NCBI GenBank assembly: GCA_024654145.1
Contig: JANLIM010000069.1
Span: 1 to 11,006 of the forward strand
Direction: 5' to 3'
DNA from: Candidatus Zambryskiibacteriota bacterium
GTDB lineage: Bacteria > Patescibacteriota > Minisyncoccia > Phycocordibacterales > Zambryskibacteraceae
Length of the DNA stretch: 11,006 nucleotides
This document shows positions 1 to 6,444 of the stretch, in pieces. Below the pieces are notes generated by a model. The model was given only the letters and a program-made list of their open reading frames with translations, was not told where the DNA came from and searched no databases. Both the position numbers and the translations under genes were made by a program. The first letter of the stretch is position 1. Each line of letters begins with the position of its first letter.

Positions 1-78
1 AGAAAATATTGGATATTTTATGTAATCTGCTTTCTTTTGGTTGCAGTATGGATAAAAGCCTTGCTTCTCATTTATTAA
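1..78 (+). CDS. C-terminal fragment of a membrane protein (partial)
   Basis: The first frame is open from the window edge to a TAA at 76-78. Its 25 residues are almost entirely hydrophobic and aromatic (RKYWIFYVICFLL and on to LLLIY), like a last transmembrane helix. A 12-bp-arm hairpin follows the stop closely, as expected at a gene end. The family cannot be named from so little. The third frame is also open, to 113, but it reads through the hairpin and is less protein-like, so I prefer frame 1 with modest confidence. Confidence 0.4.
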   Translation, partial: RKYWIFYVICFLLVAVWIKALLLIY

Positions 79-84
79 AATTCA

Positions 85-112
85 TAAACCCGCAAACCCG
101 TTTGCGGGTTTA
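85..112. terminator. Hairpin after the partial membrane-protein gene
   Basis: Perfect 12-bp arms (85-96 and 101-112, core AAACCCGC / GCGGGTTT) close a 4-base loop. It lies just downstream of the stop at 78 and about 100 bases downstream of the minus-strand gene ending at 216. Neither side has a strict T-run; the minus-strand side reads ATGAATTTTAAT. It may therefore end transcription in one or both directions. Confidence 0.5.
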
Positions 113-205
113 AATGGCTACTTCAGGCAGCGAGTGAATATGGAAGCTTGCTTACATAGAGCACGGGCGAACCTGAAGCAAGACCTCAGACCTTATTTCA
201 AACGG

Positions 206-437
206 TTCGACAAGCTCATCGTAAACGATAAACCACACCCCGTCCGGTCGAGCCATCCTGGACAACCCTACCCTCTTGCTCCAACTCATCCATATAATTC
301 ACCACTGTCCGTTCCGAAACCTTCAAAGCATCCCGAATATCATTATTAGAAAGCTCACTTTGTACCTGCAAAAGCTCAAGTATCTTCTCCTTATTCGCAT
401 TCTTCCGCACAGTTTGACTTGTAGTGAGCTTGTCGAA
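206..437. repeat. 13-bp inverted repeat pair (206-218 and 425-437)
   Basis: TTCGACAAGCTCA at 206-218 is repeated as its exact reverse complement at 425-437. The left copy overlaps the stop codon of the winged-helix gene (216-218). The right copy encodes residues 37-41 (FDKLT), in the linker between the membrane segment and the winged helix. Its position in a non-conserved linker and over a stop suggests a dispersed short repeat, but only this pair is seen here. Confidence 0.45.
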
Positions 438-545
438 TCTATCTAATGCTGTAGCACAGATTCCAACCGCTGATTCTCTCCCTCTTTTTGAAACAAGAAC
501 TGCAACAATAACAACACTGAGGATTATTAGAATGATTTGGGGCAT
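216..545 (-). CDS. Membrane-anchored winged-helix DNA-binding protein
   Basis: This 109-residue protein has a single hydrophobic N-terminal helix (residues 3-18, IILIILSVVIVAVLV), a basic and polar linker, then a winged helix-turn-helix at about 50-108. The HTH reads as helix KEKILELLQ, turn and recognition region NNDIRDALKVSERTVVNYMDELEQEG, and a wing ending in GVVYRLR. The likely role is a transcription regulator held at the inner membrane; target and signal are unknown. The ATG at 545 sits six bases after a perfect TATAAT, which suits a leaderless transcript. A 13-bp inverted repeat lies in its linker and over its stop. It follows the toxin gene but has its own promoter. Confidence 0.75.
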   Translation of the reverse strand: MPQIILIILSVVIVAVLVSKRGRESAVGICATALDRFDKLTTSQTVRKNANKEKILELLQVQSELSNNDIRDALKVSERTVVNYMDELEQEGRVVQDGSTGRGVVYRLR

Positions 546-557
546 GGGTTAATTATA
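545..557 (-). promoter_or_regulatory. -10 box giving a leaderless start for the winged-helix gene
   Basis: On the minus strand, TATAAT (552-557) is followed by six bases and then the ATG at 545. The expected transcription start is thus the A of the start codon. No good -35 hexamer is visible, and no Shine-Dalgarno sequence is present. Confidence 0.55.
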
Positions 558-590
558 CTTAAAACAACTTGCCTCTAGCTATCGCCTCAC

Positions 591-1007
591 TCACTTTCGT
601 ATATTCGTAGATTTATTAAAAAGTCCTCGGTACTGAGGATAACTTTCCTTTACAATTCTTTGCCACTCTGCAGTTTCATTATGGCCGCTTAAATCTGTCT
701 TGGAGTACACAAGCAATACTGAAACAAACTGTTTCTCATGATGCCAAGCCACAATACACCTATTTCCCGAAGATTTAGCTGATTCTTTTGTCTTAACTAT
801 TCTAAATTTTGTTTTGACAATTCTTATACCATCAATATCACAAATGATTTCAGCCTTATCAGTTAAAAGTAAAGCGTCAATACGCTCAAGCTGTGCGGTA
901 ATTGCACGCAATGTAATGTCCCAATGAGATTTATACTTTTTCTCGAAGCTCTTTATAAAGTGCCGCTCAGCAAACTCTTCTATCTGTACAGAATAGTTGC
1001 TTTGCAT
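591..1007 (-). CDS. Putative toxin of a Panacea-type toxin-antitoxin pair (RelE/ParE-like)
   Basis: This 138-residue protein starts 5 bases after the stop of the Panacea-domain antitoxin gene, so both probably share one transcript. The N-terminal part (residues 10-46) is helical and charged. The C-terminal half ends in strands of the form NRCIVAWHH, FVSVLLVYSKTDL, then ETAEWQRIVKESYP. This recalls the RelE/ParE fold, in which a basic beta-sheet face binds a ribosome or gyrase target. Toxins paired with Panacea antitoxins are diverse (known from the family), so fold and target are inference. Residues 62-67 and 69-74 repeat RIVKTK with different codons. The ATG lies directly behind the antitoxin gene and no alternative is better. 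Confidence 0.7.
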   Translation of the reverse strand: MQSNYSVQIEEFAERHFIKSFEKKYKSHWDITLRAITAQLERIDALLLTDKAEIICDIDGIRIVKTKFRIVKTKESAKSSGNRCIVAWHHEKQFVSVLLVYSKTDLSGHNETAEWQRIVKESYPQYRGLFNKSTNIRK

Positions 1008-1012
1008 ATAAT

Positions 1013-1705
1013 CTAGAAAACCATCTCAGGGTCTTCTTGAGTTATAAGTTCATAAGGAATAATCTCATCCTCTCTACAAAGAGCATAAGGTAACTGATTG
1101 TGTGTAAAATTGACAATCTCGCGTGTTTTTTTGCGTTTCCACTTTTCAGCAATCTTTTCCATTAGTTCCATCTCCTCATTTGTGAGACTTTTAATTTTCT
1201 CATTTTTATTGCTATCCGATTCACCAACTAAAAACATTTCTTTACCATTCTCATTTCTGTGATCAATCGTAATTTTACCCGCCTCCTCAAGCTCATCAAT
1301 CGCTCGAAAGAAAGCGTCAGGCACTGGACCATATGCAATTTTTCTATAATGCATCCCGCTCATACTTTCCATATGATCGTAATACCAGGCAAAATCTGCT
1401 AGATAAAGCAGCTTGGCTAATTTTGTCTTCGGAATTTTTCCATCATTTGAAAAATTCATTCGTAAATAAGTTAGAATCATATGCTTATACTTCGCAATAT
1501 CAGGGATATTCCCAGACAGTAATTCATCAACACTAATTGCGAGAAGGCTTGCAAGTTTCTGAGCTTCGTCAGCATTAAGCTTTTGCTTCCCTGCTTCTAT
1601 TGCTGTATAAGTCGGTCGAGATACACCTATGGCATTAGCCATCTGTTCCTGTGAAAGATTGCTTTTAAGCCTAAATTCTTTAACTTTTTGCATATACTTG
1701 GTCAT
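1013..1705 (-). CDS. XRE-type HTH plus Panacea (DUF4065/SocA-like) antitoxin
   Basis: 230 residues in two domains. An XRE/Cro-type HTH (about 7-61) shows SQEQMANAIGVSRPTYTAIE and a tail of the form LASLLAISVDELL. A Panacea domain (about 95-190) shows KTKLAKLLYLADFAWYY, then AYGPVPDAFFRAIDELEEAG. Panacea proteins neutralise many unrelated toxins by direct binding, and HTH-fused forms usually repress their own operon. The adjacent downstream gene is the expected toxin. The ATG at 1705 is six bases after a TATACT -10 box, and a 17-bp-arm palindrome covers both. A second in-frame ATG (residue 5, at 1693) would also work but would place the start further inside the palindrome. Confidence 0.85.
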   Translation of the reverse strand: MTKYMQKVKEFRLKSNLSQEQMANAIGVSRPTYTAIEAGKQKLNADEAQKLASLLAISVDELLSGNIPDIAKYKHMILTYLRMNFSNDGKIPKTKLAKLLYLADFAWYYDHMESMSGMHYRKIAYGPVPDAFFRAIDELEEAGKITIDHRNENGKEMFLVGESDSNKNEKIKSLTNEEMELMEKIAEKWKRKKTREIVNFTHNQLPYALCREDEIIPYELITQEDPEMVF

Positions 1706-1723
1706 AGACCAAGTATATGCAAA
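1687..1723. promoter_or_regulatory. Large palindrome: probable operator of the toxin-antitoxin operon
   Basis: Perfect 17-bp arms (1687-1703 and 1707-1723, core GCATATACTTGGTC / GACCAAGTATATGC) flank a 3-base spacer. The palindrome covers the -10 box and the start codon of the antitoxin gene, so a bound HTH dimer would block RNA polymerase directly. In RNA only the arm after the predicted start would be transcribed, so a DNA-level operator is more likely than an mRNA hairpin. Confidence 0.75.
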
Positions 1724-1740
1724 CCATGTAAAAAAGTCAA
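1705..1740 (-). promoter_or_regulatory. Promoter of the toxin-antitoxin operon
   Basis: On the minus strand, TTGACT (1735-1740) is separated by exactly 17 bp from TATACT (1712-1717). Six bases later comes the ATG at 1705. This is a near-consensus sigma-70 promoter with the predicted +1 at the start codon. Confidence 0.75.
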
Positions 1741-1759
1741 GCCGTTTTGGCTGGATTAT

Positions 1760-1794
1760 TTGACAACCAAAATGTAGAGCCTAAAATATAGTAG
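1760..1794 (+). promoter_or_regulatory. Divergent promoter for the small Cys-rich gene
   Basis: Plus-strand TTGACA (1760-1765), a 16-bp spacer and TAAAAT (1782-1787) give an expected start near 1794 and a leader of about 37 bases. Its -35 lies only 19 bp from the -35 of the divergent toxin-antitoxin promoter. Confidence 0.5.
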
Positions 1795-1830
1795 CCAGTC
1801 TAGTCGAACTGGTTTAATCAAAATAAAAAC

Positions 1831-2046
1831 ATGGACAAATACATCATCAACCAAAACGCTCAGTCAACAGGAGAGCACGAGGTTCATAAGGAAATTATAT
1901 GCCCTACCCTACCACTCCCAGAGAATCGAGTGCTTATAGGTTACTTCTCTTCTTGTCGTGATGCCACCATGTCGGCAAGGTCCCAGTGGCCAAATGCAAC
2001 AATTGACGGCTGTGAAAACTGCATCCCAACTTGTCACACAAGATAA
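1831..2046 (+). CDS. Small Cys/His-containing conserved hypothetical protein
   Basis: 71 residues with no membrane segment. The pattern is one I associate with a widespread unnamed family: an N-terminal YIINQNAQSTGEHEVH, a middle LPLPENR followed by GYFSSC, and an end of DGCENC then TCHTR. Cysteines at 61, 64 and 68 with His69 (C-x2-C-x3-C-H) could bind zinc; Cys24 and Cys42 are further candidates. The function is unknown. It is the only plus-strand gene in the 216-7118 block, is divergent from the toxin-antitoxin operon, and has its own promoter and terminator, so it reads as an independent cassette. No Shine-Dalgarno precedes the ATG. Confidence 0.75.
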   Translation: MDKYIINQNAQSTGEHEVHKEIICPTLPLPENRVLIGYFSSCRDATMSARSQWPNATIDGCENCIPTCHTR

Positions 2047-2157
2047 GAGGTCGACTTGAGCAAAACGTACCTGTCTATATAGAGCTTGCGGAGAAGGAGG
2101 ACGACTGAGTTAAAACTATTCCCCAACGGCGATAGAAAGGTGCACCTCGCTTACAAT

Positions 2158-2185
2158 TCACCGCCAGTGGCGGTGATTCTGTTTT
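2158..2185 (+). terminator. Rho-independent terminator of the small Cys-rich gene
   Basis: A GC-rich hairpin (TCACCGCC, 3-base loop AGT, GGCGGTGA; 2158-2176) is followed by TTCTGTTTT (2177-2185). The T-rich tail is on the plus side only, matching the gene ending at 2046. It also separates this gene from the converging restriction gene ending at 2196. Confidence 0.75.
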
Positions 2186-2195
2186 AAAGCTTAAT

Positions 2196-4934
2196 TTATG
2201 AGGTTTTACTTTTTCTCATGACTTTTTTGGAAGGCTTAACTTCACTAGAAACATACTTCTGGTACAGATCGAATAAATAAGAAATTCTATCCTGGTCATT
2301 ATTAAATCTTTTGTCATAACATTCTTCCACTGCTCTATCGAGTTTTTCATGTGCCTCTCTAAGATCAGAAGGCATCGCATTAGGATCATACAGGTCCGCC
2401 AATGAGCTGCGAGGGTAGAGAGTTCTAATAAAAATCACATTTTCTGCACATTCTTCGACTTTCCTCCTTTTTTCATCTGTTAACTTCTCTGGCCAAGGAA
2501 AGTTGTTGTAAACCAATGTTGATGAGTAGCGATAATCACTCTTTAATCGACCACATACGTATTTTACCCATACCATATGCATTCCGGAATGAAGAACTCC
2601 AAAATGATAATTTGTCGCATTTGCAATAACGTACACTTGGTTTGAGGCAATAACATTTGGCTCTAAATATGCTATTGGGATGTATTCACGATTTTCAGAG
2701 GAAACAGTAGGAAATGCAAGATAAGGTGTCGCAGGTTGACGAATTTCAGCAAAAAGGGTGGGCGTTTTAGCCAAACATTTAGTAGTTTTCCTAGCACTAG
2801 CCTCTCTCCATTTTCGAACTTTTTCTACTCGTTCAATTATTTTAGTTAGCTTTCTGAGTCCAGTCGGATCAGCATCCTTCAGCCATAAACAATATCGAGT
2901 TTCATTATGTAATAATTCTCTGCCTCCCACAAAAGGCCTTATGTACTTTTCTGATAGAGCCGAGCTGTTAATTAAATCCTGTTTATCTTCTTCAGTAAGT
3001 GTGTAGTTCCCATCATCTAAAGCGAAGCTTCCATAACTTATTTTTGGGCAGTTTGATATAGGTTCAGAATGATTCTCAAGTAAGATATCCGACCCCTCAA
3101 CTAAATAAGGATTAATAAGCGAAACCTCCTTTTCCTTTTCCTCTCCTCGCACATCTTCGTATTCATACAAAAACTTTTTCTCGACATCAAAGGCGCCAAA
3201 GCCGACAATCACACAATAAACAGCTGCAACTCCCGGAGCGTCATTGGTCCATTTAAATGTCTGGTGAGCAAAGTGGATAACGATGTTGAAACCACTCAAA
3301 TATTTCCATAGCAAACCAACTTGTTCTCCTTGAGAAATTGAGTTAGTAGAAACAAATCCAACTTTTATCTTAGTTCCCGAAATGTATTTTGCAGCCTTAG
3401 CATACCAAGCTGTAACAAAGTCTAAGTTTGCGGCACTCTTCATGTTATCAAAAGCGTTCAGCACCCCTTTCTTTTGTTCTTCCGACATTAAACGGGCTCC
3501 ATAAAATGGAGGATTCCCTAAAATATATGAGAGTTCTTTTCTAGAAACTAAATCAACCCAATCAAAAGATAGTGCGTCTGCATACTTTATTGTTGCGGAT
3601 ACCTTAATTGGTAATTTATGTAGGTATTTTCCTAAAAACTTACCTAATTCTGAATTCATTTGATGGTCAACCAAATGCATTGCCACCTCAGCAATACGTG
3701 CAGGAAACTCCTCTATTTCTATTCCATAGAATTGATCAATGCGAATACGACTTGAATCTTCTTCTATTTTCTCACCATTGTTAGCTTTGATTTTAAATAT
3801 TTCAATTTCAAGTAGTCTCAGTTCTCTATAGGCAATTACTAGAAAGTTTCCACAACCACAAGCGGGGTCCAAAAACTTTAATGTTCCAAGCTTAGTATGA
3901 AAGTCATTGAGTCGTCTCGAGTCATATTTTACATCATCAAGTTCTATGTATAAATCATCAAGAAAGAGAGGTTTTATTAACTTAAGAATATTCTTTTCAG
4001 ATGTATAATGAGCGCCTAGATTTCTACGTGCCTCCTCATTCATCACACCTTGAAAAAGAGAGCCAAAAATAGCAGCTGATATTGCTGACCAATCAAAGTT
4101 ACAACATTTTACAAGCCTTAACTTTGTACTTACATCACAGGAAAGAATCCCAATATTTCTCGCAAAGATTCCACCGTTTACATATGGCAACTTTGCAAGA
4201 TCTCCATCCAAATTTGACTGTCGATCTTTTTCAGGGATATTTAAAGCCTGAAAAATCTCTGAAAGTTTGGAGCCTAAATCACTCCCATCAATAGAAGTTC
4301 TGTTGTTAATGTAGCCCTTAAAAGCATCTTTTGGGAAGATTCCTGTGTCATCTGCGAAGAGACAAAAAAGTATTCTTATCAAGAAAACCTCGAGATCGGG
4401 TCCAGAATATCCTGTTTTAGCTATCTCATTATGAAGCTCAGCCATAAGCTCGGCGGCCTCAACGTTGGCCGCTACTTCTTCTTCATAATCAACCTGATTT
4501 TCATGCCCAGAAATAAACCCAAACAAATCTATCTTGGTATACAGCTCTCTAGTTGGAAAATCTTGGTGTTTGTTTTCTTCCAAGTCATACACACGAAAAT
4601 TCTCAAAATCTGAAACAACTATGTATCTTGGAAGTTCGACCTCTTTTAGTCCGGGAAAATATTCAATAGCTTGTTTATAAGCCGTGTCTAAACTCTTTCC
4701 TTTAGATTTATGCTCGACAAGCAAAACGCCTTTCCAAAGAAGGTCTGCGTACCCTTGAGAGTTGTCTAATTTCTTTATTGGATGTTCAAAAGATGCAACT
4801 CTTCGCCTAGTAACACCAAAGACCTCAAAAAAATCATCCCAAAAGCTTTTAGCTTCGGCATCTTCTCTTGTCTCCAAAGCCCACTCCCGATGAAAGGCTA
4901 AAGCTCTATTCTTTATCTCATTTGGGCTGATCAT
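2196..4934 (-). CDS. MmeI-like Type IIL restriction-modification enzyme (endonuclease plus N6-adenine methyltransferase)
   Basis: 912 residues from the ATG at 4934, close to full-length MmeI (about 919). An N-terminal PD-(D/E)xK nuclease has D64-x9-E74-x-K76 (ADLLWKGVLLVEHKS), the spacing known in MmeI. A helical linker follows. The gamma-class adenine methyltransferase shows motif X (GAHYTSEKN, about 307-315), motif I (LDPACGCGNF, about 355-364, binding AdoMet) and motif IV NPPF (474-477). The C-terminal part (about 620-830) should be the target recognition domain. Such enzymes methylate one strand of an asymmetric site and cut at a distance, so no separate methylase is needed. All motifs are intact. 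An upstream in-frame TTG (4958) would overlap the preceding gene; the ATG 2 bases after that gene's stop is preferred and gives a family-like start, MISPNEI. Confidence 0.9.
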   Translation of the reverse strand: MISPNEIKNRALAFHREWALETREDAEAKSFWDDFFEVFGVTRRRVASFEHPIKKLDNSQGYADLLWKGVLLVEHKSKGKSLDTAYKQAIEYFPGLKEVELPRYIVVSDFENFRVYDLEENKHQDFPTRELYTKIDLFGFISGHENQVDYEEEVAANVEAAELMAELHNEIAKTGYSGPDLEVFLIRILFCLFADDTGIFPKDAFKGYINNRTSIDGSDLGSKLSEIFQALNIPEKDRQSNLDGDLAKLPYVNGGIFARNIGILSCDVSTKLRLVKCCNFDWSAISAAIFGSLFQGVMNEEARRNLGAHYTSEKNILKLIKPLFLDDLYIELDDVKYDSRRLNDFHTKLGTLKFLDPACGCGNFLVIAYRELRLLEIEIFKIKANNGEKIEEDSSRIRIDQFYGIEIEEFPARIAEVAMHLVDHQMNSELGKFLGKYLHKLPIKVSATIKYADALSFDWVDLVSRKELSYILGNPPFYGARLMSEEQKKGVLNAFDNMKSAANLDFVTAWYAKAAKYISGTKIKVGFVSTNSISQGEQVGLLWKYLSGFNIVIHFAHQTFKWTNDAPGVAAVYCVIVGFGAFDVEKKFLYEYEDVRGEEKEKEVSLINPYLVEGSDILLENHSEPISNCPKISYGSFALDDGNYTLTEEDKQDLINSSALSEKYIRPFVGGRELLHNETRYCLWLKDADPTGLRKLTKIIERVEKVRKWREASARKTTKCLAKTPTLFAEIRQPATPYLAFPTVSSENREYIPIAYLEPNVIASNQVYVIANATNYHFGVLHSGMHMVWVKYVCGRLKSDYRYSSTLVYNNFPWPEKLTDEKRRKVEECAENVIFIRTLYPRSSLADLYDPNAMPSDLREAHEKLDRAVEECYDKRFNNDQDRISYLFDLYQKYVSSEVKPSKKVMRKSKTS

Positions 4935-4936
4935 GT

Positions 4937-5215
4937 TTACATTCTCAATTTCATCCAATCAGTTACTTTCTTTGCAATATTTAATGTTGCCCATCCTTTT
5001 TTAGACACATTCACAACTAAGACTTTATCATTTTTATCTACTATCTGCTTTATTTCATCCCTAACTTGAGCAACAGTTTTATCTGTTTTAATTAACCAAA
5101 CAGACTGCAGTGGCTTAGCCCACTTCAAATAAGATTTTATATAATTAGTCAACAATGAATAGTCTTGAAGATCCTCAGGAGCTCCTAGGTCATAGGAAAT
5201 TAGATAAGTGTTCAT
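4937..5215 (-). CDS. Cas2-like (SinR/VapD-type) small ferredoxin-fold protein
   Basis: 92 residues with the layout of the Cas2 superfamily: first strand TYLISYDL ending in an Asp (D9), a helix, a second strand SVWLIKTD, a helix DEIKQIVD, then DKVLVVNV. Asp9 matches the conserved metal-site Asp of Cas2. Stand-alone members, often annotated SinR-like, occur away from CRISPR loci; some relatives (VapD) are ribonucleases. No Cas1 or repeat array is present here. Its ATG overlaps the stop of the coiled-coil gene (ATGA), and its own stop lies 2 bases before the restriction gene, so the three are probably one translationally coupled operon. Activity is not proven by sequence. Confidence 0.7.
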   Translation of the reverse strand: MNTYLISYDLGAPEDLQDYSLLTNYIKSYLKWAKPLQSVWLIKTDKTVAQVRDEIKQIVDKNDKVLVVNVSKKGWATLNIAKKVTDWMKLRM

Positions 5216-5802
5216 TTATTTTCAGAGTTATCACTAGCGCTGACTAACCCAACATCAACAAGCTCCTCTATATTCTCTGATTGTTCAGAATGACCTTGTA
5301 AGGCCTTAAGGTGCGCGACAACGTTTTCAAACTGTTGTTGAAGTTGAAAATTACCTTTCTGTAATTCTTCATTTTCATCATTTAACTCTTTAGCAAGCTG
5401 TAGAGTATGCTTCTCACGTTCAGCTACTTGAAGCTTGCTATTTTGAAGCTCCAATAATTTTCGTTTATGCCCCTTACGTTCGTCTTTAAGTCTTTGCTCT
5501 TCCTTTTGCTGTTTATACTGTTCTTCAGCCTTTTCAGAAATGACCTCTTGTATACTTTTTAATCTTCCTCTCGTTCCAAAAAAATTAAACTCCTCTATAG
5601 AAAAGAATAGGTACGTAAATACTTTGCGAAAAAAAAGAAGAGCTAAAAGTACTATTGCTGGCCATATGAGAACTTTTACCAGATCGATAAACTCAATAAA
5701 AGTAAGCTTATTTTGGTATATAAAAATGAGTAAAGAACCACCCAATATAAATATAATCAAGTATGGCACCGCTCCAATAAATCTCTCAGCAAAACTTCTC
5801 AT
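5212..5802 (-). CDS. Two-TM membrane protein with long cytoplasmic coiled coil
   Basis: 196 residues from the ATG at 5802. There are two strongly hydrophobic helices (about 8-29, IGAVPYLIIFILGGSLLIF; and 45-67, LIWPAIVLLALLFF with following aromatics). A charged heptad-like coiled coil runs over about 82-168, rich in K, E and Q, with a short acidic tail. I recognise no named family. It heads the operon with the Cas2-like and MmeI-like genes, so it may be a membrane sensor, anchor or effector in the same defence function (inference). A GTG at 5844 opens a longer ORF, but the added residues are the translation of the promoter; the ATG lies 3 bases after the predicted transcription start. Confidence 0.7.
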   Translation of the reverse strand: MRSFAERFIGAVPYLIIFILGGSLLIFIYQNKLTFIEFIDLVKVLIWPAIVLLALLFFRKVFTYLFFSIEEFNFFGTRGRLKSIQEVISEKAEEQYKQQKEEQRLKDERKGHKRKLLELQNSKLQVAEREKHTLQLAKELNDENEELQKGNFQLQQQFENVVAHLKALQGHSEQSENIEELVDVGLVSASDNSENK

Positions 5803-5840
5803 TACCTGACTAATATCCCACAAATTTGGGACCTCTACAA
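5802..5840 (-). promoter_or_regulatory. Promoter of the membrane/Cas2-like/MmeI operon (conserved-spacer type)
   Basis: On the minus strand: TTGTAG (5835-5840), a 17-bp spacer ending TGTGG, then GATATT (5812-5817). The 13 bases TTTGTGGGATATT are identical to the MBL promoter. The predicted start is 5805, three bases before the ATG. No copy of the 28-bp operator lies upstream. Confidence 0.6.
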
Positions 5841-5858
5841 CCACTTATCTGGATCGAG

Positions 5859-5892
5859 CCCCCAACCCGCCAGGCGCTTGGCGGGTTGGGGG
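5859..5892. terminator. Strong GC hairpin after the S51-like gene
   Basis: Perfect 14-bp arms (5859-5872 and 5879-5892, CCCCCAACCCGCCA and its complement) enclose a 6-base loop. The arm touches the stop codon of the peptidase gene (5893-5895). It has no T-run on either side, so it may be a terminator of a less usual kind or an mRNA 3' end stabiliser. Confidence 0.55.
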
Positions 5893-6444
5893 TTACATTT
5901 CAAACACTTTGAAAGTAAGCTCCGGCAAAGAGACAGTTTCTAGTTCAGGACTAATCATATTTAACTTATCTTTATTTTCTTCTTTATAGTGGCAAAGAAC
6001 TTTTATAGGAAGGACCCCTAAGCCCTCACCCACTCCTAGAGAAAGGCTGAAAAAGGCCGCACATAAAATGTTAACTCCAGCTGAGTCAGCGCCGATGATT
6101 TTTCCTTCAATGGATTTACTAAATTCAGGAAATTTCCTAAGAGTTTCTAAAAGCTTACCTGTATTTCCCCCATGGAGATAAACAACGTCTGAGTTTCTTA
6201 TCTCTTCTATAAACTTATCTTCCGTAGCTACTTCAAAGGTCAATCTCCTACCTCCACCGTTTTTAACAAACTGCTCAATATCTTCTTTGGTATTTTTTTC
6301 AACTCTATCTGCTTCTTTAGAAAAAAGAACTAGAAGAATCTTGGCTTCCTGAGGGGCGGTACTTAAAATTTCTCTAAAGAAAGCGTCATTTTCTTGCTTC
6401 CCATCTTTAGGAAATCCTCCTTGTAGAATAAATCTTGTGCTCAT
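5893..6444 (-). CDS. Peptidase S51 / dipeptidase E-like protein (class I glutamine amidotransferase fold)
   Basis: 183 residues. The nucleophile elbow is GADSAG with Ser121, and the upstream VVYLHGGNTGKLLE (88-101) is the second family hallmark. His152 (CHY) is a candidate for the catalytic His. S51 enzymes use a Ser-His-Glu type site; dipeptidase E cleaves Asp-X dipeptides and cyanophycinase cleaves cyanophycin products. The length is slightly short and the third residue is not assignable, so the substrate is unknown. It is probably cytoplasmic; no signal peptide is seen. Its ATG overlaps the stop of the MBL gene (ATGA), so the two are translationally coupled. A strong hairpin follows. Confidence 0.8.
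   Translation of the reverse strand: MSTRFILQGGFPKDGKQENDAFFREILSTAPQEAKILLVLFSKEADRVEKNTKEDIEQFVKNGGGRRLTFEVATEDKFIEEIRNSDVVYLHGGNTGKLLETLRKFPEFSKSIEGKIIGADSAGVNILCAAFFSLSLGVGEGLGVLPIKVLCHYKEENKDKLNMISPELETVSLPELTFKVFEM

Noticed and set aside
134..349. Plus-strand 71-codon ORF antisense to the winged-helix gene
   Set aside because: Proline- and histidine-rich, no family resemblance, and fully antisense to a convincing wHTH-coding frame.
1791..1817. Weak hairpin CCAGT...ACTGG before the small Cys-rich gene
   Set aside because: Only about 7 imperfect pairs with an 8-base loop; not enough to call a riboswitch or attenuator.
2094..2100. AAGGAGG Shine-Dalgarno sequence in the gap after the small Cys-rich gene
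   Set aside because: No ATG or GTG at a usable distance; the nearest CTG frame stops after two codons. It may be a remnant or chance.
4935..4958. TTG start giving the MmeI-like enzyme eight more residues
   Set aside because: It overlaps the Cas2-like gene, while the ATG at 4934 follows that gene's stop by 2 bases and gives a family-like N-terminus.
4937..5215. CRISPR locus suggested by the Cas2-like gene
   Set aside because: No cas1, no other cas gene and no regularly spaced repeats are present anywhere in the window; stand-alone Cas2-like proteins are common outside CRISPR loci.
2196..5802. BREX or DISARM locus suggested by the large methyltransferase
   Set aside because: The protein has its own PD-(D/E)xK nuclease motif and MmeI-like length, and no other BREX or DISARM gene is present.
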